Below are positions 42,060-51,330 of a stretch of 64,000 bases of DNA, piece after piece. The DNA is taken from contig DCBQ01000008.1 of the NCBI GenBank assembly GCA_002313515.1, positions 1 to 64,000 of the forward strand, read 5' to 3'. Each line of letters begins with the position of its first letter. Within the stretch, counting starts at the first letter, position 1. This DNA comes from Candidatus Saccharibacteria bacterium UBA1103. GTDB lineage: Bacteria > Patescibacteriota > Saccharimonadia > Saccharimonadales > Saccharimonadaceae. Made by a program: the position numbers and the translations under genes. A model generated the notes under the pieces. That model was not told the origin of the DNA and searched no databases. It saw only the letters and a program-made list of their open reading frames with translations.

Positions 42060-43238
42060 ATGAAACAGGCGATTATTGAGGAAGTTAAGATCGAGAAACT
42101 AGTACCAGGCGGACAAGCGCTAGGCGAGTTGGCAGATGGCCGCAAGGTGTTTATTTGGGGTGCACTACCTGGTGAGACTGTGAAAGTTCAGCTAACCAAG
42201 TCTAAAAAGCACTATGCCGAAGCAGTTACAATCGACGTCGTAAGTCCGTCACCAGAACGCATCGAGCCACGCGACGAATGTTATTTGTCAACTTCACCAT
42301 GGCAAATGATGAGCGAGGCCGCCGAGATCAAATACAAATCGCAGCTAGTGCTGGAGGCCTTCCGTCAAGAACACATCGAGCTACCTTACATCGAAATAAG
42401 AGGCGACGGCAAATTCTGGCAATACCGCAACAAGATGGAGTATTCGCTATGGTACGATCATGACACTGCGAAAATTTGGCCAGCTTTTCACCGCCGGGGT
42501 AGTCACCAAAAAATCCTAGTCAAATCTAGCAGCATCGAGAGACCCGAGATTTGGGCTGAAGCTCAGAGAGTAATTAATGAGCTAAACCAGAAGGGCGAAG
42601 ATGCGCGCAGGTACGGCTCACTACTGATTCGCTGCAATCAAGCCGGGCAGGTGAGTGGTGGTTTGTTCGAAAACTACCAGCCCCGGCCCGTGATGACCAA
42701 TTTAACAGATACAATTTTAGGCGAGGCCTACAGCTACTCGCCCAACGGCTTCTTCCAAATCAACTTGCCAGTGTACGAGCTAGCATTAACCGACATCAAA
42801 AATCACCTAAGCAACGATACTAAGGTTGTTGATATGTATTCAGGCGTCGGCACGATTGGCCTATCTGTAGCGCGCGACCGCCAGCTAACTCTGGTTGAAA
42901 CCGATAATTCGGCTTATCGCGAGCTAGAAAACAATTTGCCAGCCGAGCATAATAGCATCACAGCCGTTCACGCCAAGTCCGAAGAAGCACTAGACTATAT
43001 CACCAATGACGCTAGCATCATTGTAGACCCACCGCGTGCCGGCCTGGATCATAAGGTAGTGGAGCGCTTATTGGCGGCTAAGCCCCACCAGATTATCTAT
43101 TTGTCCTGCAATCCTGCCACCCAAGCCCGCGACATCGCACTGTTATCTGAACGCTACAATGTTACTTATAATCAGCCGTATAACTTCTTTCCACGTACGC
43201 CGCATATTGAAAACTTGATTGTACTTAGGTTAAAATAA
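42060..43238 (+). CDS. TrmA/RlmD-family RNA 5-methyluridine methyltransferase
   Basis: 392 aa. N-terminal TRAM domain (KIEKLVPGGQALGELADGRK), SAM site VVDMYSGVGTIGLSVA, IIVDPPRAGLDHKVVERLL and the catalytic Cys in LSCNPATQARDIALL. The 4Fe-4S cysteine cluster of RlmD is mostly absent (ECYLSTSPWQMM). Target: m5U in 23S rRNA or tRNA. TATAAT ends 6 nt before the ATG. Confidence 0.9.
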   Translation: MKQAIIEEVKIEKLVPGGQALGELADGRKVFIWGALPGETVKVQLTKSKKHYAEAVTIDVVSPSPERIEPRDECYLSTSPWQMMSEAAEIKYKSQLVLEAFRQEHIELPYIEIRGDGKFWQYRNKMEYSLWYDHDTAKIWPAFHRRGSHQKILVKSSSIERPEIWAEAQRVINELNQKGEDARRYGSLLIRCNQAGQVSGGLFENYQPRPVMTNLTDTILGEAYSYSPNGFFQINLPVYELALTDIKNHLSNDTKVVDMYSGVGTIGLSVARDRQLTLVETDNSAYRELENNLPAEHNSITAVHAKSEEALDYITNDASIIVDPPRAGLDHKVVERLLAAKPHQIIYLSCNPATQARDIALLSERYNVTYNQPYNFFPRTPHIENLIVLRLK

Positions 43239-43249
43239 CAATCATAATT

Positions 43250-44320
43250 ATGCAGTCAGATACTGAGCGTACCCAGCCCGCATCAACCGATCAGCTGGCA
43301 CAGATCGATCAGCTATTTAAGAGTATTGGCCAGTTTTATCCTCTCGATCAGCGCAAATTAACCAGCTCTGAAGCTGATGAGATCATCCATGAGGCTGCTA
43401 GACAGCTGCGCCGAAGCCAGATCAACCAACCGTCAGACGTAAGCACAAACCCGAGTCAGCGTCAATATAATATGGGGCTGGCCAGAAATATTGAAAACTA
43501 TCTGCAATACGCCGTAAGCATAGTAGGCATTGTTGTCGGTCTGGCTACTATGACATTTGGCGGATTGTTTGTAGCGGCCTATTTCTTAAAGTGGCAAAAC
43601 AACCTACCGGACTCTCAGCCCATCGTATGCGGCGTTGTCTTCGTTGTGGGACTAGTCATCGTAATTGCCTCACTCCGTAAGTTTTTGAAGGTACGCCGAA
43701 TTGTACGCTTTGCAGATGTTAACGGCGATGGAGGAAGTGCAGACCGACTACCAGCCAGCCCGACTATGATTAGCCTAATCGATAGTGGCTTTCGCAGCCT
43801 CGGCCTATCTTATGATTTTTCAGGAAGTAGGATGACACTGGCTGAAGCGCGTGAATTGCTTGATCAAATTTACGACATTAGCGATGCCACCAGACATCGC
43901 TGGCGGCCAAAAAACCATAGAGTATCGCCGTTGGATCAGCTACAGTCGTTGCTGCGTAGTGTACTAAATATAATTCTAGGCCAAAGTCGCGGAACTAAGT
44001 TCCTTACTATCGGCATACTAGTTACGATTGCCTCAGGCTGGATCTGGATCATGTTTGCTATGCAAAACATCCTGACGTTATCAGTCACGATTATTTTAAT
44101 AGTAGTAGTCGTAGTATCGTTCCTTAAGTCTGATACCGATTATGATGGCTACATGGACGATAGGGGATCGGCTACAGCCGAGCAGCTAGCACTATTAAAG
44201 TTCGGCAACCGTTTAATTGGTCAGGTATATTACCCGAAGGCCAGGCTAAACAAGCGTGAGGTTCGACGACAATTTGCTATGATCAACCAACAGCTTAATC
44301 GCAGACCAACGCAGATCTGA
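43250..44320 (+). CDS. Membrane protein with three DUF3072-like repeats
   Basis: 356 aa. Three ~40-residue repeats: ASTDQLAQIDQLFKSIGQFY... (about 10-55), ASPTMISLIDSGFRSLGLSY... (about 170-215) and ATAEQLALLKFGNRLIGQVY... (about 305-350), each followed by an L-T-x-x-E-A type segment. Two hydrophobic hairpins (about 86-140 and 245-295) lie between them, placing all three repeats on the same side of the membrane. The repeats resemble the short ATxKQLxxIxxLG helical motif (DUF3072). Function unknown. Confidence 0.65.
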   Translation: MQSDTERTQPASTDQLAQIDQLFKSIGQFYPLDQRKLTSSEADEIIHEAARQLRRSQINQPSDVSTNPSQRQYNMGLARNIENYLQYAVSIVGIVVGLATMTFGGLFVAAYFLKWQNNLPDSQPIVCGVVFVVGLVIVIASLRKFLKVRRIVRFADVNGDGGSADRLPASPTMISLIDSGFRSLGLSYDFSGSRMTLAEARELLDQIYDISDATRHRWRPKNHRVSPLDQLQSLLRSVLNIILGQSRGTKFLTIGILVTIASGWIWIMFAMQNILTLSVTIILIVVVVVSFLKSDTDYDGYMDDRGSATAEQLALLKFGNRLIGQVYYPKARLNKREVRRQFAMINQQLNRRPTQI

Positions 44321-44367
44321 TACTGCGTCTAGCAAATCTGGCGTTAGCGTGATAGAATACAGATATT

Positions 44368-44985
44368 ATGAATACGAGGGAATCAAGATTTCATCGCCAC
44401 GTCCGCACTAGCCTGGCAGCACGCATTGTTTATCGGGTAATTTGTCTAGCGTTAATTTTCTTTGGTGTCTGGGGTCTATTTATGGCGTCTGCAGCATCTG
44501 ATCACTATCGCGACTATAAGGGTCGGAACGCCAAGACCGTAGGCGAGGTAACGGCTATTACTTCAGAAAAGGACGCTAGGTACAACGACGTAGAGTATTG
44601 CTATGTCGATTACAAGTTCAGCGTTAGGAATAAAGAGTACACTAGTAAGACCGCATGGCGACTATTGCCAACACAAATGAACTGTCAGCTATCTAAGGAT
44701 GCCACAATTACCATTCGTTATCAGAAAGACAATCCGGCCAACAATTCATATAATGACAACAGCCAGGATCGCGAGGTCGCAATGCTATTAGCAATTGGCT
44801 ACGCCCTAATTGGTCTAGTGCCACTGGGCATCGGCTTCATTGGACTGGTTGCTATCCATAAGGCCGTTAAGTCTGAGCTACAAGGCGAAGAAGAGGATGA
44901 AGAGGCTGAAATTCGTGCCGCCAAGCGCCGCGCTACCGTAACCGCGAAGAAGAAAGCCGCAAATACCACTCATAAGACCAAATAG
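44368..44985 (+). CDS. DUF3592-like membrane protein, paralogue 1
   Basis: 205 aa. Two membrane helices (about 22-44 and 140-166) flank an extracytoplasmic beta domain (VGEVTAITSEKDARYNDVEY ... TITIRYQKDNPANNS) with two cysteines (CYVDYKF, NCQLS) placed to form a disulfide. Charged Lys-rich tail. TGATAGAAT lies 9 nt before the ATG. Tandem paralogue of the next gene. Confidence 0.75.
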   Translation: MNTRESRFHRHVRTSLAARIVYRVICLALIFFGVWGLFMASAASDHYRDYKGRNAKTVGEVTAITSEKDARYNDVEYCYVDYKFSVRNKEYTSKTAWRLLPTQMNCQLSKDATITIRYQKDNPANNSYNDNSQDREVAMLLAIGYALIGLVPLGIGFIGLVAIHKAVKSELQGEEEDEEAEIRAAKRRATVTAKKKAANTTHKTK

Positions 44986-44996
44986 GAAATAATAAT

Positions 44997-45037
44997 ATAA
45001 GCCTGGCATAGATAGCAATCATCTATGTTAGGCTTAT
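44997..45037 (+). promoter_or_regulatory. Long intergenic hairpin between the DUF3592 paralogues
   Basis: A 17-bp stem (44997-45013 with 45021-45037; two G-T pairs), loop AGCAATC, no T run, ending 15 nt before the next ATG. It may be an mRNA-stability or translation-control element rather than a terminator. Confidence 0.5.
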
Positions 45038-45052
45038 GTTGCGAGAATAAGC

Positions 45053-45697
45053 ATGAAATCTATCCATACCAATAAGACCCAAGCTAAGACAAACAAGAAG
45101 CCACACACTACGGTTAGCAATAAGCTAGCTCACCAAGAGAAGGCTAAGATTCTCGGCCAGCTATACAAACCAACCTGCCGAGTACTGATACTAATCGGCA
45201 TTGCTACCTTACTACTGGCATGCACTTCAATCTGGCAGCACTATTCATTAACGCGACGTACCATGCAGACCGACGGCAAGGTTACACGCGTCAGCAAGGT
45301 CAGTGGCGTCGGTAAGAACGAGAAGGGGCAAGATAACCAAAAATGCCAGATCAACTACGAGATAACTGTCGACGGCCGCACCTATACGGACGCCATGGGC
45401 TATCACGGCACACCTACTATTGAGAAGTGTCAGTTATCAGCAGGGCAGATCATCAAAGTAGAATACGACAAGCACCGTCCTAGCAACAGTAGCTATCACG
45501 ATGATACTGTCACCTCAAGACATCGCACTTTATCCGACGTACTACAGTCCGCCATTGGGACAGCTGTCGTTGGAATCATACCTATCATTATTGGCGTATT
45601 GGGCCTAAAGGTAGCAAAGCGAGACATCGATCCCGATGAAATCTCTGACGACATTATCACTAAGGTTGAGAACAGCCAAAAGGCAGAGAAGCAGTAA
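45053..45697 (+). CDS. DUF3592-like membrane protein, paralogue 2
   Basis: 214 aa, same plan as paralogue 1: a basic N-terminus, a helix (about 42-62), an external domain with CQINYEITVDGRTYTD and EKCQLSAGQIIKVEYDKHRP (two Cys), a second helix (about 160-182) and an acidic tail. Likely arose by tandem duplication, since the cysteine spacing and the K(D/H)xPxNSSY motif are shared. Confidence 0.75.
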   Translation: MKSIHTNKTQAKTNKKPHTTVSNKLAHQEKAKILGQLYKPTCRVLILIGIATLLLACTSIWQHYSLTRRTMQTDGKVTRVSKVSGVGKNEKGQDNQKCQINYEITVDGRTYTDAMGYHGTPTIEKCQLSAGQIIKVEYDKHRPSNSSYHDDTVTSRHRTLSDVLQSAIGTAVVGIIPIIIGVLGLKVAKRDIDPDEISDDIITKVENSQKAEKQ

Positions 45698-45724
45698 ATT
45701 TGACTATTAAGCTAGCTAGGATTA

Positions 45725-46213
45725 CTAGCTAGTTTTCATGCGCCGGTAACTAAAGCGCACAGACGGACGCCAATTGCCCACTGCCGTTGGATCGTATTGA
45801 CGGATTACGCCACCTGTAATACCAGATATCTGTACTAAGGCCGGACAATAGGGCACTAGTGTACGATAGAAGGCTAGATCGCTTTCGCTAACGGCAATTC
45901 GCCCAGGGAAGGTTTGATTAAACTTCTCACGCGCAATTGTGTCAAAATAGTCTACATCGGCACCTGGTGCCAATAGCTTTTCAATATGCAAGTTCATCCG
46001 CATGACCATCTTCCGTATATCACCTAGCGTCAAATGCATCTTAGAATCGATGAAGCAGAACAGTAGATTATCCTTAGTCAGAAACACCACCGCATTGGCG
46101 CTGCGGCTAGTTGGAATATTATCAGCAATAACCGCCTTAATGCTAACGTCCAGCTTAAACAAGGCGTATATGCGTCGTTCTAGACTAACTTCATCGAACA
46201 TCTGGTCCATCAT
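45725..46213 (-). CDS. Conserved hypothetical protein, 162 aa
   Basis: No membrane segment. VSLERRIYALFKLDVSIKAV, FLTKDNLLFCFIDSKMHLTL and an aromatic/basic end (YDPTAVGNWRPSVRFSYRRM). It looks like a compact alpha/beta domain; not identified. Two adjacent ATGs (46213, 46210) are possible; TGCTAATAT on the minus strand lies close upstream. Confidence 0.55.
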   Translation of the reverse strand: MMDQMFDEVSLERRIYALFKLDVSIKAVIADNIPTSRSANAVVFLTKDNLLFCFIDSKMHLTLGDIRKMVMRMNLHIEKLLAPGADVDYFDTIAREKFNQTFPGRIAVSESDLAFYRTLVPYCPALVQISGITGGVIRQYDPTAVGNWRPSVRFSYRRMKTS

Positions 46214-46234
46214 TACTACTAATATATTAGCACA

Positions 46235-47380
46235 TTAGCACAAACTACGCTTGGTCACACGATTGATCTGCACCGTCCATAGCATCACGCCGAATATAGC
46301 AAACAGTTCCAGATACTCCGTTACCGCACCAGCATTATAGGACCAGACCCGATTGAAGAATAGCTCGAATACCGCAATCACTACAAACAGCAGCAGGACT
46401 ATAGAAGTGTGCAGAATGTCTTTACGCTGACAGTGTGCAATAACCTGGCCGACTAAAGTTGCTACTAAGAATGTCAGGGTGCCCAATACAATAAATAAAT
46501 TGGAATTATAGTATAAGCCAGTTTCTGGCGAGCCTGACTTGCTAATCAGCGGGTCGCAAAAGGCAAAGCCCACTGCGAACATTAGCAAGAATTGCACCGG
46601 CGGCAGCCAGTCCACCAAAAACCGCAACGGCCTTATATTCTCTAGAATCTTCTGTAACAATTTCCTCAAGAAAGGCATTGCCACTAGCAGTAACCAGCAA
46701 CCAAAGTACAGCGTATTCTGGAATAGCTGAGTTGCTAGGTTGTGAAGATTCGTCTCCTTCTGCTCGTTAGCGCTAATCATAGACTCTGGCGTATCCCACT
46801 TGAATATGCGCTGCCCCCACGACAACTCCTCGCCAGCCATCACAAACAGCACTAGCGCGACGATAACGGCAATAACGCCAGCCAGCTTCATGCCATGCTT
46901 AAAGTATCGCTTGGCAATTATCACCATAAAGATTACGCCCACAACCTCAAAGGCGCACTTAATAAAGATCGAGTTGCGGAAGAACGGCCACGTTTCCTTG
47001 CGCACCAGTAGCGTTGCAAACTCCGGCCAGAATAGTTGAATCAGCATGAATATCAGTGCTATCACGGGCAGAGCAACACTCAGTCGATGCAGCCACTCAT
47101 TGCCACCATCATCAGCTACTGCAGCTGGCTGCTGGTAATGTCTAGTTGCAATGACAATCATGATAACCGCTGCTAATATTAGCAATGTGCGCCAGATATT
47201 AGGCCAGACATGATCCACTAGCGGACGCACGTCGGTTACAGGATTCTTGAAAATATATATACTACCCAGAAGCAGAGCCACTGCGACCAAACTTACAACT
47301 AACTGCAGCTTATTGCCGGGGTGATTTAGCCACTTGGTAAAGCGTTTTAATCCTTTATTGATTTTACTATGTTTCTTCAC
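46235..47380 (-). CDS. Polytopic membrane protein with GEELSWGQRIF motif
   Basis: 381 aa, about 9-10 membrane helices. The conserved loop AGEELSWGQRIFKWDTPE, followed by NEQKETNLHN, is a motif I recall from uncharacterised membrane proteins in many bacteria; its acidic and aromatic residues suggest an active site. Function unknown. It starts 18 nt downstream of the PBP stop codon on the same strand, so the two may be co-transcribed. Confidence 0.65.
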   Translation of the reverse strand: MKKHSKINKGLKRFTKWLNHPGNKLQLVVSLVAVALLLGSIYIFKNPVTDVRPLVDHVWPNIWRTLLILAAVIMIVIATRHYQQPAAVADDGGNEWLHRLSVALPVIALIFMLIQLFWPEFATLLVRKETWPFFRNSIFIKCAFEVVGVIFMVIIAKRYFKHGMKLAGVIAVIVALVLFVMAGEELSWGQRIFKWDTPESMISANEQKETNLHNLATQLFQNTLYFGCWLLLVAMPFLRKLLQKILENIRPLRFLVDWLPPVQFLLMFAVGFAFCDPLISKSGSPETGLYYNSNLFIVLGTLTFLVATLVGQVIAHCQRKDILHTSIVLLLFVVIAVFELFFNRVWSYNAGAVTEYLELFAIFGVMLWTVQINRVTKRSLC

Positions 47381-47398
47381 ATACTCCCCTATGATTAT

Positions 47399-50131
47399 TT
47401 ATTCGTCCGATGCTGTTAGTGAGCGATTGTAGGTCGCAGTATAGTAGCCTTCATCCGTTACCGTTGCCTTCACATCGTAGCTGTCCGTATCACGCTTCAG
47501 TGTTACGTCCCACGACCCGCCATTTAGCTTCGCCTGGTAGTTCTTACCGTTGACATTCAAGTTGACACTGGTAATCGAATGTGTTCCTTGCTTGGCAATG
47601 ACCGACAATGTCACGTATTTATCGTCGCCAGATTTACGCTGGCTCAAGGTAATTTCCGATATAAATGGCGCCGAATCGGAACACTGATGATAGTCATCAT
47701 ATTCCTCGTTGTTATAGCCATCAGGTGGCGTCTCAGTAGTCTTCTTGGTTAGCGAATCGGTGGTTAGCGTTACGTCTAGACTTTCCTTGGCTCCATCAGG
47801 CGTACACTTAGTAGCTAGTTTCTTAGTCACTTTATCAAAGGTAACTTTCTTGGTCTTCGTAGTCTTCTGTGACTTGTTATACCAGGACGGATATATATCC
47901 TTTAGGCCGTTAACCTTCAACTCTTGGATGCCACTAGGACGCTGGAACCAGTCGTTATCATGATAGGTGCCATCCTGCTTGAATATGGCGTAAACCGCCT
48001 TAGTGACTTCGGCTGTAACCGGGCCCAGAGACATACCATCAGCCGCACCATTTAGGGCTGCCGGCGTGTGGTTACCAGCCCAAATTGAGAACACAGCCTT
48101 CGGTGTGTAGCTCATCATCCAGAGGTCCTTAGACTTCGTGCCGATGTTAGTCGTACCAGTCTTAGTAGCCGTTTTAATATTCGAGAAGTAGAAGCCAGTC
48201 GGACGCCAGCCAAAGGTATCTTTACGGGCGTTATCATCACTTAAGATGTCACTGATAATATAGGCCGTCTGAGCATCGATAGCTTGCTTGTGATTCTCGG
48301 CTTTAGCATACTCGGTATCGTAGTCGTATAATTTTTCCTTCTGACTATTTGTCACCTCTATAACTGTGGTATAGGGCTTGTATACACCGCCACGGGCCAG
48401 GGTAGCAAAGGCGTTCGCATGCTCAACCTGCTTAGCGCCACAACCACCAATTGCAGAAGCCAAACCTGATTTCTTATCTGCACCATCAGTACAATAGCTA
48501 GTATCACCTGCGGCATGGATGGTATCCCATGTCGTCTGTACGCCGTTTAGCGCCATTGCCTTAATCGCTGGAACGTTACGCGAGCCACCTAGCGACTTGC
48601 GGATTGGAATATTGCCCTTGAATTTACCATCGGCATTTTTCACAGAGTTGCCATCGGTTGTACGGTAAATACTCTGCGGAATCGGTGTATCTGGAATGAT
48701 AGAGCCTGCGCCGTAAGTGCCGTTCTCGTTATTCTGGTTGTTAATTAACGATGCATAAACCAATGGCTTAATCGATGAGCCCGGCTGAATGAACGAAGTT
48801 GCACTGTTCACAGCGCCATATCCCGGATAATTATAGTCACGACTACCTTGCAATCCTAAGATTTGACCAGTCTGACTATCAATCATAGTCATAGAAGAGT
48901 TATCAAAGCCAAAACGGCGTTGTATGTAAGAGTACTTGCCATTGAACAGGTTGTTCATAGAGGTTTCTAGCTGGTTCTGAATACGAATATCCAACGTAGT
49001 TTTGATAGTTAAGCCACCTTGACCCATGACCTTAGCGCCAAGCCTCTTAGTCAGCTCGTCCTTTACCATCTGAATAAAGTGCGGAGCTTTAGCACCGGCC
49101 ATCTGTTGAGTCTGAGGCTTGATCTTATCTAGAGTTGATACTTCCTTAGCCGCCTTAGCCTCATCTTTGGTGATCATGCCTTGCTCAGCCATATAATCAA
49201 TCACTGTATGCTGACGACCAACCAGTACGTCGTTGCCTCCAGTGTTATATGGATTATAGTAGGTCGGCGATTGCGGAATAGAGGCAAGCAGGGCAGCCTC
49301 GTCGATTGTAAGATCCTTAGCTGACTTACCGAAGTAGGTTTGGCTAGCCGATTCTACACCATTGCGACGCCCACCATACGGCGATTCATTTAGATACATA
49401 GTTAGAATTTGATCCTTGGTGTAGATGCGTTCCGCTTCAACCGACAGAATCGCCTCCTTAATCTTACGCGGAATACCGCTAATACCACGGTTACTAGCCT
49501 CATCCTCGAAGAAGACCTGTTTTACCAGCTGCTGCGTTAGAGTTGAACCACCTTGAGTGCCACCGCTGCCAAGGACGTTATTGACCACGGCACGCAGAGT
49601 ACCAGTCAGCGAAACACCACCGTGCTTATAGAAGTTCTTATCCTCGATGGCAACCGTAGCATCCTTCATATACTTGCTAATGTTGTTAGAATCAACCACT
49701 AGACGATATTCGCCTGAACCTGTATCTTCCCATAACAGCTGACCATTGCGATCGTAATATTTAGTTACAGTAGTCTGCACCCGTTTAGCTAGCTCTGAGG
49801 GTTCGAGTGACTTTAGCTCATTGCGGAAGTATAAATAAGTGATGATTGCGAGAATAAAGACAACGATCAATAGAACGCCTAAAATCTTGCCCAGCATCTT
49901 TAGACCATCCATGCTGAACCAGTATTTAAAGACTCGTTTCGGATGCAATCGTGCAAAGAAGCGCTTAACTGGATTCTTTGGCAATGTAGCTAAATATTCG
50001 GCTTTGGCGCGTGCTTTATGTTCTTTCTTTAGCTCACGCTTACTCTTACCCCTGTCTCTAGCTAGATTGGAGTACGTTGTATACTTGCGACCGCTGCTAG
50101 TCAGGTCGCTAGACTTAGTACGTTTCATCAT
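47399..50131 (-). CDS. Class A penicillin-binding protein (glycosyltransferase/transpeptidase)
   Basis: 910 aa. Basic cytoplasmic N-terminus, one membrane helix (80-102), GT51 domain (AIEDKNFYKHGG with E163; GGSTLTQQLVKQVFF), transpeptidase with SSIKPL (S452, K455), SRN in GGSRNVPAIKA and KTGTT, then a C-terminal Ig-like domain (about 830-910). It polymerises and cross-links peptidoglycan, evidence that the cell makes a wall. The first two codons are both ATG (50131, 50128). TGATAAAAT lies upstream on the minus strand at about 50176-50181. Confidence 0.95.
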   Translation of the reverse strand: MMKRTKSSDLTSSGRKYTTYSNLARDRGKSKRELKKEHKARAKAEYLATLPKNPVKRFFARLHPKRVFKYWFSMDGLKMLGKILGVLLIVVFILAIITYLYFRNELKSLEPSELAKRVQTTVTKYYDRNGQLLWEDTGSGEYRLVVDSNNISKYMKDATVAIEDKNFYKHGGVSLTGTLRAVVNNVLGSGGTQGGSTLTQQLVKQVFFEDEASNRGISGIPRKIKEAILSVEAERIYTKDQILTMYLNESPYGGRRNGVESASQTYFGKSAKDLTIDEAALLASIPQSPTYYNPYNTGGNDVLVGRQHTVIDYMAEQGMITKDEAKAAKEVSTLDKIKPQTQQMAGAKAPHFIQMVKDELTKRLGAKVMGQGGLTIKTTLDIRIQNQLETSMNNLFNGKYSYIQRRFGFDNSSMTMIDSQTGQILGLQGSRDYNYPGYGAVNSATSFIQPGSSIKPLVYASLINNQNNENGTYGAGSIIPDTPIPQSIYRTTDGNSVKNADGKFKGNIPIRKSLGGSRNVPAIKAMALNGVQTTWDTIHAAGDTSYCTDGADKKSGLASAIGGCGAKQVEHANAFATLARGGVYKPYTTVIEVTNSQKEKLYDYDTEYAKAENHKQAIDAQTAYIISDILSDDNARKDTFGWRPTGFYFSNIKTATKTGTTNIGTKSKDLWMMSYTPKAVFSIWAGNHTPAALNGAADGMSLGPVTAEVTKAVYAIFKQDGTYHDNDWFQRPSGIQELKVNGLKDIYPSWYNKSQKTTKTKKVTFDKVTKKLATKCTPDGAKESLDVTLTTDSLTKKTTETPPDGYNNEEYDDYHQCSDSAPFISEITLSQRKSGDDKYVTLSVIAKQGTHSITSVNLNVNGKNYQAKLNGGSWDVTLKRDTDSYDVKATVTDEGYYTATYNRSLTASDE

Positions 50132-50331
50132 AGTATTCTATTCTTCCCTCACTTATTCTCGCTCTTAACGTTACCATTTTATCACAAATGCTGGCGGTTG
50201 TATGAACTAAGTTTGGCTCCATCTAAGCCACCAATCGGCACCATCCACCATAAAGGTGTATACTCACTAATCGTAGCCATGGCTATTGATTTTTAATTTC
50301 AGATCATGTATATTTAGAAAGTAACCAATTT

Positions 50332-50416
50332 GCGCGAGTGGTGAAATTGGTATACACGTATGCCTTAGGAGCATATGCCTTCGGGCGTGGAGGTTCAAGT
50401 CCTCTCTCGCGCACCA
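50332..50416 (+). tRNA. tRNA-Leu(TAG)
   Basis: Class II tRNA: acceptor GCGCGAG/CTCGCGC, anticodon stem TATGC/GCATA with loop CTTAGGA (anticodon TAG), long variable arm, encoded CCA. The 50132-50331 stretch upstream has no gene. Confidence 0.95.
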
Positions 50417-50458
50417 TATAACCTGCATTTTATATGTTTACCTTTATTACTTCACAAG

Positions 50459-50483
50459 AGTTCCGCTTCGGCGGGACTTTTTT
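50459..50483 (+). terminator. Terminator of tRNA-Leu
   Basis: AGTTCCGC-TTCG-GCGGGACT (8 bp, UUCG tetraloop) followed by TTTTT. Confidence 0.88.
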
Positions 50484-50510
50484 GACACGGTAGACATTAT
50501 GTGACATAAT
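50482..50510 (+). promoter_or_regulatory. Promoter of the 50550 gene
   Basis: TTGACA (50482-50487), 17-nt spacer, CATAAT (50505-50510), overlapping the T tract of the tRNA-Leu terminator. Confidence 0.75.
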
Positions 50511-50549
50511 AGCACCGTATTTGTACGTTTCCATCAGAAAGGGCTTATC

Positions 50550-51239
50550 ATGAGCAAAAATCCACTGACGCCATTCGTTTGTGGAGTAGGCGTAACGAGC
50601 GGAAGACCGATCGCAGAAGGCACCAAAAGTTCAGCCAGGTGCAAATTTGACGAGAACGCTCGCGACGAACACAAGTTCGACTATTGGCTGGTTCGCTCCT
50701 ATGCCATCGTTGATCGCCTATTGCGTAGTAAAGCATTGGCGGATATAACGAAATCTGTCGACGCCAACCGCAACCATTTGGCACGAGTTACAGACAGCAA
50801 CGTTCTTCGTGAAAGCACAGACATTAGCGACTTGGTGGAGACCATAAATGACTTGCTGACTGAAATGCACGGCCGCAATGGTATCGGACGATATCTGCAC
50901 ATCAACGAAGCATCTGATAAGCCACTGGAATTTACCGCAATTTCTCGCGATGATATCAATGGCTTTAGAGCTGCATGCAATAATTGGCGTTTTAACTGCA
51001 ACCTGTTAAATAATAAATACGAAGCTCTTAGGCATCGCATTATGAGCGCCAAACACCTGGCCAATAATCTAAGTCCAAAAGCTGTTGACAATGAACTTTG
51101 CGACGACCGCGGGCTACTAGTTCTGCTCCCTGGCGCCATCTTTAGCGCGTCGACCTATGTCGATTCGCGCCCGCGCATCCAAGCTGAGAGTCTAGAAGTT
51201 GGCACTGTACTGCAGCGAGTCCGAAAAAAGACCGATTAG
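50550..51239 (+). CDS. Hypothetical protein, 229 aa
   Basis: Soluble and helical, Asp/Arg-rich: FDYWLVRSYAIVDRLLRSKA, SDLVETINDLLTEMHGRNGI and LLVLLPGAIFSASTYVDSRP near the end. AAAGGG precedes the ATG. Single-gene unit with its own strong promoter and terminator. Family not recognised. Confidence 0.6.
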   Translation: MSKNPLTPFVCGVGVTSGRPIAEGTKSSARCKFDENARDEHKFDYWLVRSYAIVDRLLRSKALADITKSVDANRNHLARVTDSNVLRESTDISDLVETINDLLTEMHGRNGIGRYLHINEASDKPLEFTAISRDDINGFRAACNNWRFNCNLLNNKYEALRHRIMSAKHLANNLSPKAVDNELCDDRGLLVLLPGAIFSASTYVDSRPRIQAESLEVGTVLQRVRKKTD

Positions 51240-51255
51240 TCAAATACGCACCTCT

Positions 51256-51281
51256 GGGGCGACAGTTTATACTGTCGCCCC
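51256..51281 (+). terminator. Terminator after the 50550 gene
   Basis: A perfect 11-bp stem GGGGCGACAGT / ACTGTCGCCCC with loop TTAT; followed by ATTAAATTT. Confidence 0.85.
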
Positions 51282-51330
51282 ATTAAATTTGTGCTAATAT
51301 ATGTAGTATATAGCATAAAGAGGGAGAGAC

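Noticed and set aside
50699..51139. 146-codon minus frame opposite the 50550 gene
   Set aside because: The plus-strand gene has a consensus promoter, an RBS and a terminator; the minus frame has none.
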